Shown here: in pieces, positions 25,379 to 33,710 of the stretch | Position numbering within the stretch: position 1 is the first letter of the stretch | How the letters are laid out: each line of letters starts with the position of its first letter | NCBI GenBank assembly: GCA_015062345.1 | Contig: SUUV01000009.1 | Coordinates: 1 to 46,292 of the forward strand | Reading direction: 5' to 3' | DNA: 46,292 bases | Source: Alphaproteobacteria bacterium | GTDB lineage: Bacteria > Pseudomonadota > Alphaproteobacteria > RF32 > CAG-239 | The notes under the pieces: generated by a model | The model's input: only the letters and a program-made list of their open reading frames with translations | The model's database searches: none | What the model was told of the DNA's origin: nothing | Program-made: the position numbers and the translations under genes

Positions 25379-25406
25379 AAACCTCTGCGAATTTTTGCAG
25401 AGGTTT
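25379..25406. terminator. Terminator of the 147-aa gene
   Basis: AAACCTCTGC (25379-25388) pairs with GCAGAGGTTT (25397-25406). Confidence 0.8.
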
Positions 25407-25431
25407 AAATAGATATCTCCTCTAAAACTAA

Positions 25432-25875
25432 TCAATCCCGCTCTTTTTGAAACATTTTATAATTACCTCTTTTAGAAACCTTTTCCTTATCTTGGGATAT
25501 TAAATTTTCAACAATCAGACGTTTTGCCTGCTCAACTATAATTGCAATTCTTGAATCTTTTAGAGATATTTTTGCAATATCTTTATCAGACAAATCTTCA
25601 ATACGATTCAAAAAACTCCCTCTTTTATGGAAAGGTTTTTTATCTCTTACAAAATATTCTGCCTGCACTTCTCTTACCACCCCTTTAGTAACTCTAATCA
25701 ACACCCCTGTATCATAAATATGCTCATCAGGAGCATTTACATAATCATCAAAGATAACATCAACAGAATTAAATACTTTTCCGAACTTAACACTAGCTCT
25801 GGCATCACTATGACGCCAATCATCGAATTTTCTATATTTTTCTGAATAACTAATTTTTATGCTTATATCACGCAT
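25432..25875 (-). CDS. Unknown 147-aa soluble protein
   Basis: The start is well supported by GAAGGAATAGGAA before the ATG. The N-terminal half is beta-like (ISIKISYSEKYRKFDDWRHS, VDVIFDDYVNAPDEH, GVLIRVTKGVVREVQAEYF); the C-terminal half is helical and charged (DKDIAKISLKDSRIAIIVEQ, AKRLIVENLISQDKEKVSKR). No signal peptide or membrane segment. I recognise no family. It is a single-gene unit with its own terminator, between repeat E and the island's right boundary. Confidence 0.6.
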   Translation of the reverse strand: MRDISIKISYSEKYRKFDDWRHSDARASVKFGKVFNSVDVIFDDYVNAPDEHIYDTGVLIRVTKGVVREVQAEYFVRDKKPFHKRGSFLNRIEDLSDKDIAKISLKDSRIAIIVEQAKRLIVENLISQDKEKVSKRGNYKMFQKERD

Positions 25876-26142
25876 TTCCTATTCCTTCAAATAATCACTA
25901 ATCTAAATAGCACAATATCAACCGATAACTTTCAACCTCACTCCGTTTAGAAACAAAGGAATTTATAATTACTATACACTCTATCAATATAACATATTTT
26001 TGGCTATCAAGCAAGCACAAAATAAACAAAACCAACTTGCGGAGATTTATAAAAAAAACAGCACAACATAATTTTGATTGATATAACATACAACCAACAA
26101 TAAATTACTCAAAAACTGCACGTCCTCTCCGGCCACATTTAA

Positions 26143-26290
26143 CAGAGGATGAGAAATCATCCTTTTTTCTTTATAAATCAAGCATTTGAGTTGGTCCGTG
26201 TGAGATGTTTTAAAAACAGCTCATTTCGGGCATTTACACGGACTAGTTTGATTGAGTTTTGTTATTTTTCAACAACTTGGTAAATTCAAG
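26143..26290 (+). repeat. Direct repeat, copy B (right boundary of the island)
   Basis: AGGATGAGAAATCATCCTTTTTT, split as stem AGGATGA and TCATCCT around GAAA, then the same TTTATAAATCAAGCATTTGA, GTCCGTGT...ACACGGAC stem and TTTTGTTATTTTTCAA as copy A after tRNA-Gln. Upstream, CTCTCCGGCCA resembles a degraded tRNA 3' end. It fits the far attachment-site copy of an island inserted at tRNA-Gln. Confidence 0.75.
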
Positions 26291-26369
26291 CCTTTTTAGT
26301 TACCTATTCTATTATCTGCTAAATTTGATATTCATTTTATGACATTGATGTAATTTAATTGGGAAATTT

Positions 26370-26605
26370 TTACTCAACATAAACTTTGAATAATTGTGTT
26401 GTTTTAATAGTTATACCATCTAAACCTTGTAAGATTCGTATTTGTTCCTCAGCTTCTGTATCTATCTTCATTTGTTCAAAGAAAAGAGTTTCTTCTTTTT
26501 GTTTTAGCTCTTTTTCTAACATATTAAGTTGTTTTTGAATTTTTAATTCTGTTAACCTATCTGTTACTTTTGTTAAATTTGTTTTTATATGCGAAAAACT
26601 TTACT
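26370..26605 (-). pseudogene. C-terminal remnant of a coiled-coil protein
   Basis: On the minus strand a stop-free stretch of about 78 codons with no good start reads TNLTKVTDRLTELKIQKQLN, then MLEKELKQKEETLFFEQMKI, then DTEAEEQIRILQGLDGITIK, and ends TTQLFKVYVE with stop 26370-26372. It is preceded by stops, so only the 3' part of a gene survives. The helical, Glu/Lys-rich pattern followed by a short beta tail resembles the end of DUF4391-like or helicase accessory proteins, but I cannot assign it. Confidence 0.55.
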
Positions 26606-26701
26606 CTTACATTGAAATCAACCTTAAGTGAATTTATGCTTGAAAATGTAAAATTATTAATATAGCCTGTTACTTAGTTAGTTTACATAAAGAACCTTAA
26701 A

Positions 26702-27634
26702 ATGCTAAAACTTATATTGCCCGAGGAAAAATACTGGCCATCTTTTCAAGATGCGCTTGAAGAATTTAAAAAGTTTCCTACTCCATATGATACAATGGGG
26801 ATAAAAATAGGATTAACTTTTACGAATTTTAGCGATTATAAGCTTGATTGCGAAAATAATCAATTAGGTATAGGTTTGAAAGAAGGCTGGGTGAAATCAA
26901 CATGTTTATGGATGATAGAAGATGAAAAATTTGTCGGTATATTTAATCTTCGTCATAGTCTGACCGAAAACTTAAAAAAAGAAGGCGGAAATGTTGATTA
27001 TTATATAATTCCATCATCACGAGGAAAAGGACTTGCCCAAAAAGGACTGAAGCTTTGTTGTAAATATGCCTTAGAGGTATTAAAGCTTGACGAAATTTTA
27101 GTTACCTGCAATGCCCTAAATATTGCATCATACAAAACAATGAAAAAAGTTATGTGTGAATATGGTGGTGTAGAAACTTCCCCTACTCTACTTGAGGATA
27201 AAGAAAAAAAAAGAGTATGGATAAAAACAAAGCCTCGACAAGAAAAGATAAGACCTTTGGCCGTTGCTGTAATAAAAAAAGAAAACAAAGTACTTGCTAT
27301 CAAAGGATATGATGATATCAAAAATCAAACTTTTTACCGTTTACTAGGTGGAGGTATAGAGTTTTGTGAAAAAGGTGAAAAAACCATAAAAAGAGAGTTT
27401 ATGGAAGAATTAGGTTTTGAACCGATAAATATCAAATATAGCAAAACTGTTGAAAACATCTTCGAATTTAATGGTAAAAAAGGTCATGAGATAGTTTTGG
27501 TTTATGATGCTGAATTACCTAAAAATTTAGACAATATAAAAAAATTTACTATGCAAGAAGAAATTTTAAAAGACAAATACGCTGAATTTGTTGAAATAAC
27601 AGGTAATTTGATATACCCGTCAAATATATTTTAA
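26702..27634 (+). CDS. GNAT acetyltransferase-Nudix hydrolase fusion
   Basis: 310 aa with two enzyme domains. Residues 1-175: GNAT fold, with the acetyl-CoA loop SSRGKGLAQKGLKLCC and the ALNIASYKTMKKVM motif. Residues 183-310: Nudix fold starting RPLAVAVIKKENKVLAIKGY, with a complete Nudix box G-x5-E-x7-REFMEELGF (begins GGIEFCEKGEK), for hydrolysis of nucleoside diphosphate-linked substrates. Each domain has its core motif intact, so both may be active. Substrates unknown. The ribosome site is weak. It stands alone between the island boundary and the MORN module. Separate acetyltransferase and Nudix genes are common; the fusion is less so. Confidence 0.85.
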   Translation: MLKLILPEEKYWPSFQDALEEFKKFPTPYDTMGIKIGLTFTNFSDYKLDCENNQLGIGLKEGWVKSTCLWMIEDEKFVGIFNLRHSLTENLKKEGGNVDYYIIPSSRGKGLAQKGLKLCCKYALEVLKLDEILVTCNALNIASYKTMKKVMCEYGGVETSPTLLEDKEKKRVWIKTKPRQEKIRPLAVAVIKKENKVLAIKGYDDIKNQTFYRLLGGGIEFCEKGEKTIKREFMEELGFEPINIKYSKTVENIFEFNGKKGHEIVLVYDAELPKNLDNIKKFTMQEEILKDKYAEFVEITGNLIYPSNIF

Positions 27635-27683
27635 AAACATCGGACAGATAAAAAACTTCACTCACAAAAACAAGAGAACTTTT

Positions 27684-27830
27684 TTTATTTTTTTGTATTT
27701 TTTATCAGATTGTGTTTTATCCTTTTGATAGAAGTAAAAAAATACGGCATATGAAAGCGCAATACACCTTGTGTTATGATGGAGTGTATATCAGTGCCAA
27801 AGAAGAAAAAAGGTTAAGAAAAATTATTAA
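27684..27830 (+). repeat. Inverted repeat, right arm of the MORN module
   Basis: Reverse-complement match of 6733-6890, including TCAGATTGTGTTTTATCC and the first codons of the MKAQ gene. Confidence 0.75.
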
Positions 27831-28065
27831 TAATCACAAAGATTATTTTAAACTTTCGGTTGATAGTTATTTTGAAGATGGAAATTGACACAATAAAGTC
27901 AAAGGGCGTAAAACTGCCACAAGAGAATTTGTTTATCTGGATAACTTTCCCAAACATTTTAATCAAACAAAATGTATTTTTTCAGATGATGAAGGTTAAA
28001 ATTGGCAAGAAGTTCTTAAAGATGAACTCGATTGGTTTAAAAAAATTCAGCAAATGAATAAATAG
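27751..28065 (+). pseudogene. Small gene preceding MORN copy 2, two in-frame stops
   Basis: ATG 27751 opens a 105-codon frame, MKAQYTLCYDGVYISAKEEK, then RLRKIINNHKDYFKLSVDSY, with a TGA at 27886-27888 and a TAA at 27997-27999. Between and after the stops the same frame still reads well (RKTATREFVYLDNFPKHFNQ; NWQEVLKDELDWFKKIQQMN). So it is a recently decayed gene, or one read through. Family not recognised. Its homologue before MORN copy 1 is reduced to about 25 codons. Confidence 0.7.
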
Positions 28066-28093
28066 GAGTGATATAATTTTTTCTAAAAAGCAT

Positions 28094-28123
28094 TTGACAA
28101 AACGTATCGGGATGGGGTATACT
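28094..28123 (+). promoter_or_regulatory. Promoter of MORN copy 2
   Basis: TTGACA (28094-28099), 18-bp spacer, TATACT (28118-28123). The leader to the AGGAG site is nearly identical to that of copy 1, but the spacer has GATGGGG instead of nine G. Confidence 0.75.
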
Positions 28124-28165
28124 GTATGTAATAATTAAGATTTTGCCTAGATAGGAGATATTGCA

Positions 28166-30460
28166 ATGTTTGATGAAATGCCAAAAATTTTATCTCAAGA
28201 ATTATCTGTCAGAGATGGTAAGTCCGGTCTTGAATTTAAATATGCCGACGGCTCAATAGGGTTTAAAGCTCATGATTCTGAAGAATTGATTGTGATTTCC
28301 AAAGATAAGACGGTGACAACTTATAAGAAGGGTATTGAAACATGGGTTTAGAATCGTGATGGTACTGTGACATACTATGAAAATAATGATAAAAAATATG
28401 TTAAATATCCTGATGGTAGTGCTGATTTTTTTCATAAAGGTCAACGTGATCGACATATTGATAAGGATAATGTTATAACAGTGTACGATGATGATGGATT
28501 GTTGCGTGCAAAATATGAAAAATATGTTGGCAATAGTAATTTTAAAGATCCTGATTTTATGCTACATTGTTATGGTTTTTCTAAAACCCCTGTGAGCGAA
28601 CCTAATACTCAAGGTTTTAACCAAAAAACATTTTATGAATATAAGAAAGATAGCGATGGCAAAGTTTCAGATGTTTATGTCAGTGTATTCTCATACCATG
28701 AAAATGGCTGTGTGAAAAAACGTTATCATAATAAGCATCTTATTGAAAAAGATAGCTATGGTTTAAATTATCAGAAAAGATATAATATTTATGAATCTAT
28801 TGCATATTATGATGATGAAAACGGACGTGTAGAACGCATTGATGATAAGGAGAGCAGTTTAATACGTAAATTTTATAACAATGAGTCCAATAGTCTCAAA
28901 GAAGCAATGACAAGTTATGCTCTTAGACAATATGCGGAAGACGGAAAAATTACTTTGTCGATAGAAGATATCGGCCAAATACAAGAAGTTCGTAGATATA
29001 ATGATGGCAGTGGTAAAATAAGATATGTTAATGGCAGCAGAGGTTATGTGAGTTTTTTTGAAAATGGACAGTTGGAAGAAAGAATTGTTGAAGGCGAATA
29101 TCAAGAATATTACAATAATGATTCGCATAGCCTTAAAAAAGAAAAAAGACGAAATGGCCTTATATTTACTTACGATGAAGATGGAAATAAAACAACAGTT
29201 TTTGCTAAGGATGAACTAATTTTTGAAGATGGAAAATTAAAATCAAACTATGCAAAAATTGGTGAAGATGAATTTTTATTCAATGATAAGGGTGATTTGT
29301 TGGTTCATCATGATAGTTCAAAAAACAGTTATTATTTTGGTAATGGTGAAGAATTTATAACATATAAAAAATCAGGTAATGAAAAATATCTACGGATAAA
29401 CGCCTATGGTAATAAATTTTTTGATAGATGTGTACTTACTTGTGGTGTAAATATGGATAATGGAGGTTTGTTTATAGAGTTAACATATTCTGAAGCATCT
29501 GACGCTACTAGCTGGTATGTGTCTAGAAACCTTGATTTTGGATTAGATGGAAAAATATTATTTTCCTCAGAAAATATAATAACAGAATACGACAAAGACG
29601 GTACATATATTTGTAAAAATAAAGATGGTAGTGTACGTTCTTTCGGAAATCCAGATAAAAAGATATATGGTGGGAATACTTATGTGAATCCAAGTCAAAA
29701 CGAATATTGTGTTGATCTTAGGAATTGCGAGTTATATATCACCGAGCGCACCGGTTTAAATATGGAAGGATATATTATTGAAAACAAAACAGGCAATAAA
29801 CAACCATACAGTTATGATGAACAAGGACATTTTATATTGGGTGATAAAAACGGAGATAGGGTAGAAAAAAATATATATAACAAAGAAACGCGTTCTTATG
29901 AGGATGGTAATCTGGTTTATGAACGTGATGCGACCGGAAAAAATGAAAAATGGTACGTATATACCGACAATGTTTTAACGGAAGTCACAAACAAAATAAA
30001 CGGTATTATTAATACACGAGATATTTATGACGGAAAAGGCAGATTGTGCAGTTTTAAATATTATATGGATCCTTGTTTTAAAGGTGTGGTTAATGAAGCA
30101 ACTTACTATAATCAGGAAAATCAAACCGTTAATACTCAAAAACATTTTGCTGTAGATGGTGGGGAACTATCAGAAACAAAATATAAATATTATGCTGCCG
30201 GTGATAAAATTTTTTCGGTTACTCGCAAATATAATGATGGACGGGTTGATTTTAAGCATTATGATAAAGATGGTAATGATGACACGATAAAGTATTTAGC
30301 AATTAAAAAAGTTGCTCAAAGGCAAGCTGAAAAAGGAGAAAAGTTAAGACAAGAAACTCAAAAAAAAGGTAAATCACCTGAAATAATGGTTACCAAAAAA
30401 CTAAATAAGGTGCAAAAAGCCATCGCAATGTATAAAGCCAAAAAAGAAGTCGCGAAATAA
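28166..30460 (+). pseudogene. MORN-type repeat protein, module copy 2, amber-interrupted
   Basis: A 765-codon frame with one TAG at 28349-28351 (codon 62, context ETWV-stop-NRDGTVTYYEN). Both sides are in the same frame and repeat pattern, so this is a point nonsense change rather than two genes. A downstream ATG at 28367 would give 697 aa but has no ribosome site. Repeats are of the x-(D/N)-G-x-x-x-x-Y type (YADGSIGFKA, YPDGSADFFH, YNDGRVDFKHYDKDGND), like MORN_2 or RHS-like YD units. The tail begins AIKKVAQRQ, matching copy 1. It may be a pseudogene, a suppressed stop, or a sequencing error. Confidence 0.75.
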
Positions 30461-30689
30461 TTTGTTCTGTAACAAAAAACTTCATATTATAGATTGATAT
30501 GTTTGAAATTTCTTATTAAAAAATCTATAACATAATATGTTTTGCATTCTAAACAGTTTTTTGCAAGTTCAAAATGTAGTATGTAATTTTCAATCAAAAG
30601 TGAAGTGGTGTTTTTATTTTAACAATTATATCGATTCTAATTATCGGTAATGATGATAGGTGCTTTTAGTGAATTAACATAATGATGCG

Positions 30690-30870
30690 ATAGATATCTC
30701 CGAGTAAACTCGGGTTCTATTAAGGATACGAACCTGCGTTTTGACCACGCTCGTCGGCGTGGAGATGGTATCTAACGATACCTTTGCATTTAGTCCCGAT
30801 AAATCGTGAGTTCTCTGTAAGGCATGTAATAAAAAACACCTCTTTGCAAGATGTGATAAGAGGTGCTTTT
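30690..30870 (+). ncRNA. ssrS: Structured RNA candidate, possibly 6S RNA
   Basis: A GC-richer island in AT-rich gene-free DNA. Stems: CCGAGT/ACTCGG (30710 region), CCACGC (30745-30750) with GCGTGG (30757-30762), GGTATC (30767-30772) with GATACC (30777-30782), and a final terminator stem CACCTCTT/AAGAGGTG with CTTTT. The segment GAACCTGCG then GTGGAGATGGTATC reminds me of alphaproteobacterial 6S RNA, the RNA polymerase-binding regulator, and the size (about 150 nt plus terminator) fits. I cannot confirm by covariance model; another small RNA is possible. Confidence 0.45.
30837..30870 (+). terminator. Terminator of the structured RNA
   Basis: CACCTCTT (30837-30844) pairs with AAGAGGTG (30858-30865), then CTTTT. 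Confidence 0.75.
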
Positions 30871-30879
30871 AGCTATAAA

Positions 30880-31201
30880 AATTTATTATTTTTTGCTGCT
30901 TGATTTTGTGCCATCACGTATCGGTTCATATTGGGGTAAAAACGAAGAAATTGATTTGATTGCCGTAGATGAAAGCAATTAGCGTATTTTTGCAGCGGAA
31001 TGCAAATATTACAAAGATGACAAACCGGTTGATGTAGGGGTTTTCGCAAAATTACAAGAAAAGTGCAAGACTAAAGATTTTTCCGGAAACGACATTACTT
31101 ACGGGCTATTCTCCAAGAGTGGTTTTACTAGCCGTTTAAAAGAAATTGCCGCCGGAAATGATAAATTAATATTAATTAACGGCGTAAAACTGGAAAAATA
31201 G
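30880..31201 (+). pseudogene. C-terminal remnant of a DUF234-type ATPase
   Basis: The frame reads LLLDFVPSRIGSYWGKNEEI, DLIAVDESN, a TAG at 30980-30982, RIFAAECKYYKDDKPVDVGV and so on to LILINGVKLEK with stop 31199-31201. IGSYWGKNEEIDLIAV plus AAECKYY is the PD-(D/E)XK-like DUF234 tail of archaeal/bacterial AAA ATPases. The ATPase domain is missing and the tail has an internal stop, so it is a fossil. Confidence 0.7.
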
Positions 31202-31228
31202 CCTTGTATTTTCATATCGAAAATAATT

Positions 31229-31366
31229 TCAAGCATCGAGTAAACTTTTTATCAATTTAACTTGGTCTTTCATTGCCAATATTTCGTTGTAATGATTAAT
31301 AAGTACAGTGTAAATTTGAGCTGATTTTTCTTCTGTCCCTGTATATTTCTGCCAGCCAGAGTTCAA
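31229..31366 (-). pseudogene. Short C-terminal gene fragment
   Basis: On the minus strand, NSGWQKYTGTEEKSAQIYTV then LINHYNEILAMKDQVKLIKS and LLDA with stop 31229-31231. It has no start and joins repeat copy G at its 5' side, so the repeat appears to mark a junction. Family unknown. Confidence 0.4.
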
Positions 31367-31391
31367 AAGTCGTCTTTAATGGCGACTTTTT
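31352..31391 (+). repeat. Terminator repeat copy G
   Basis: CCAGCCAGAGTTCAAAAGTCG followed by AAAAGTCGTC/GGCGACTTTTT (31365-31391). Same unit as F, C and D, but without the long downstream hairpin. Confidence 0.75.
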
Positions 31392-31478
31392 GCGTCGCTA
31401 CGCAAGATTTTATCTTCATATCTTTAGCCTTAACTTCAGATAAACCCTTGCAAATCTAATTGGCATTATCATTTTATG

Positions 31479-31925
31479 CTATATAGGAAAATCACAAGTG
31501 CTAAGTGCACAATCATTGTAATTGGATAAATCTTTTGTAACACACCATTCCATACACTCATCATAACTTCCATCAGCATAACTGCCCACAAAACAAAATA
31601 ACATTAAAGAAAGTAAAATAAACATAAGAGGAAATGCTACCACAAGTCTTATGATTTCAGATAAAATACCAATTTTACTTTTTGGAATTAGTATTTTATA
31701 AATTAAAAATCCTATTAATATAGGAAACGAAAACATAGACATTCTAAATAACCAAGAGCTTATCTTATACTCAATTGTTCTAAACTCCGGACTAACTACC
31801 ATATTAAACACAATACATAAAATGGGCATACCTATAGCATATATTTTGACAAGCATTAAAATATATTTTTTAATATTAGGCATATGATGTTTTATTTTAA
31901 GCCAACAAAGCTTTAGTAAATTCAT
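31479..31925 (-). CDS. Small membrane protein with Cys-rich tail
   Basis: 148 aa with three membrane segments: about 25-45 (LVKIYAIGMPILCIVFNMV), 60-80 (FSFPILIGFLIYKIL) and 90-112 (VVAFPLMFILLSLMLFCFV). The last 35 residues (SYDECMEWCVTKDLSNYNDC and ALSTCDFPI) hold four cysteines and probably lie in the periplasm with disulfides. CCGGAGA precedes the ATG. No family recognised. Confidence 0.6.
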   Translation of the reverse strand: MNLLKLCWLKIKHHMPNIKKYILMLVKIYAIGMPILCIVFNMVVSPEFRTIEYKISSWLFRMSMFSFPILIGFLIYKILIPKSKIGILSEIIRLVVAFPLMFILLSLMLFCFVGSYADGSYDECMEWCVTKDLSNYNDCALSTCDFPI

Positions 31926-32066
31926 AACATTTCTCCGGTAATTTATTTCATTTTACATAAATATTTTTTATTTTTCACTCACCTGACATTTTACGATTTT
32001 TCACACTCAAAAATTATAGCAAGCTCGGCAAAATTTTCCGGACAATTTTAGCTTTTGTGGTCTTGT

Positions 32067-32138
32067 TTAGACAGCATAACCGGTTAGTTGCATTAAGCCA
32101 TTGATATTATCGCCAATTTTTGATTTATCTTTTTCCAT
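32067..32138 (-). CDS. Possible 23-aa microprotein or N-terminal remnant
   Basis: AGGAAG precedes an ATG at 32138, reading MEKDKSKIGDNINGLMQLTG then YAV and a stop. The good ribosome site is the only support. It may be the leftover start of a lost gene. The rest of 31926-32364 holds nothing I recognise. Confidence 0.25.
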   Translation of the reverse strand: MEKDKSKIGDNINGLMQLTGYAV

Positions 32139-32364
32139 AATATTACTTCCTAAAATATCAGATTTAATTTTTTATCATATTTGCCGTTAAAATCAAGCCT
32201 GAAATACTGTTTTATCTGTATTAACCGCTCAAAACAAATTATTGCACCAAGTTTTAGAGCCAAAGCAGTTAAATACAATCAAATATTTTTTCCTTAAAAT
32301 AATTTATCGTTTTTTTAAGAAACTATATTTTATCATTAAGCATAACACAATCAGGACAAAACTT

Positions 32365-32931
32365 ATGAATTACAAATTTGGCATATATGGCGACAGTATT
32401 GCATTTGGTTATGGCAACAATAACCAAAGTTGGTTTGACGAGCTTTATTCCGGCAACAAAGCCTTAAAGCTTGCGCAAAACGGCGAAAAAACCGAAGATG
32501 TATTGCGCAAAATCAAACAAGACAATAACCGTTATGATATTTTGTTTTTGGCGGTAGGTATCAACAACTTACTATCAGATGCGCCTCAATGTAATCCATT
32601 TGCAATTGCCGAGTTCATCAGTCAATACGAACAAATTTTATTATCAGCTCAAGATAAAGCATCTAAAATTGTTGTTCAATCGGTGTTACCGGCACAAGAA
32701 AAACTTTTCCCAAATCAAGCTTGGCTTGATAAAGATAAATGGGTTTTTTACTCTGATATTGAAATTTTCAACCAAAGTCTGGCTAACCTGTGCAACAAGC
32801 ATAAAGTTCAATTTATAGATGCTTATGCAATTTTTTGCTTACTGAATTTATCCGATATTTATACCGATGGGGTGCATCTGAATACATTAGGACAAAACAT
32901 ACTGGCAAGCATTTACAAACAAAACATATAG
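32365..32931 (+). CDS. SGNH/GDSL-type hydrolase
   Basis: 188 aa. Block I FGIYGDSIAFGYGNN holds the catalytic Ser; block III LAVGINNLLSD the GxN oxyanion Asn; block V YTDGVHLNTLGQ the Asp and His. Such enzymes deacylate lipids, sugars or peptidoglycan. I choose ATG 32365 because AGGA lies 8 bases before it and the SGNH fold starts at once; ATG 32242 would add 41 poorly fitting residues. No signal peptide with this start, so it is cytoplasmic. No operon partners. Confidence 0.85.
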   Translation: MNYKFGIYGDSIAFGYGNNNQSWFDELYSGNKALKLAQNGEKTEDVLRKIKQDNNRYDILFLAVGINNLLSDAPQCNPFAIAEFISQYEQILLSAQDKASKIVVQSVLPAQEKLFPNQAWLDKDKWVFYSDIEIFNQSLANLCNKHKVQFIDAYAIFCLLNLSDIYTDGVHLNTLGQNILASIYKQNI

Positions 32932-33023
32932 GTTTTACATTCGGTAAACTATTTTAGCCTGATGTAGTGTTTTAATATCTACATTGTCACTTTGATAATT
33001 GTTTTAATATTATCACTGAATTA

Positions 33024-33056
33024 TAAAAAAAGAGCCTTACCATATCGGTAAAGCTC
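33024..33056 (-). terminator. Rubrerythrin terminator
   Basis: On the minus strand GAGC-TTTACC and GGTAAGGCTC form an imperfect stem, then TTTTTTT. Confidence 0.75.
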
Positions 33057-33077
33057 ATATGTGAACATTACAAAAAA

Positions 33078-33617
33078 TTAAAACTTTTCTTGCAATTCAA
33101 AGAAATAAGCTTGCGGGTGGTCACATACAGGACATTTTAACGGTGCCTTCGGACTTTCGATTCTGTGTCCGCAATTGCCACATTCCCAAATAACTTTGGT
33201 CGGGCGTTCAAAAATTCGGCCTTCGCAAAGAGCATCTAACAAAGCCTGATATCTTTCTTCATGACTTTTTTCAATTTTTGCAACTTCTTCAAACAGGTAT
33301 GCAATTTTGTTAAAACCTTCTTCTTTAGCTTCTTTAGCCATACGGTCATACATATCTGTCCACTCATAATTTTCACCTGCAGCAGCATCTTTTAAATTTT
33401 CAATTGTAGAAGGTACTTGACCGTCATGCAAAAGCTTAAACCAAAGTTTTGCGTGTTCTTTTTCGTTTTCGGCAGTTTGTAAAAACTTATCGGCAATAAT
33501 GTTATAACCTTCTTTTTTAGCCTTTGAGGCATAATATGTATATTTATTGCGAGCCATAGATTCGCCGGCAAAAGCTTCTTTCAGATTTTGTTCTGTTTTT
33601 GAGCCTTTCAATTCCAT
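33078..33617 (-). CDS. rbr: Rubrerythrin
   Basis: 179 aa. The N-terminal four-helix diiron domain has the ExxH-type ligands in [20 protein letters not shown] and [13 protein letters not shown], repeated at [18 protein letters not shown]. The C-terminal rubredoxin-like domain carries CGNCGH and CPVCDH, four Cys for one Fe. It reduces hydrogen peroxide with rubredoxin-type electron donors in the cytoplasm, typical of anaerobes and microaerobes, which fits a gut lifestyle. Start supported by AGGAGA. Monocistronic, with its own terminator. Confidence 0.96.
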   Translation of the reverse strand: MELKGSKTEQNLKEAFAGESMARNKYTYYASKAKKEGYNIIADKFLQTAENEKEHAKLWFKLLHDGQVPSTIENLKDAAAGENYEWTDMYDRMAKEAKEEGFNKIAYLFEEVAKIEKSHEERYQALLDALCEGRIFERPTKVIWECGNCGHRIESPKAPLKCPVCDHPQAYFFELQEKF

Positions 33618-33651
33618 TTTTTTTCTCCTAAATAAAGTTTATTTTCTATTA

Positions 33652-33679
33652 ACAAAAATAACACCCTTTATCAGGGTGT
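33652..33679 (-). terminator. Terminator of the M23 peptidase gene
   Basis: ACACCCT (33661-33667) pairs with AGGGTGT (33673-33679); on the minus strand it is followed by TATTTTTG. Confidence 0.75.
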
Positions 33680-33710
33680 CAACAAAATAAAAACATTATC
33701 AAATAAAATT

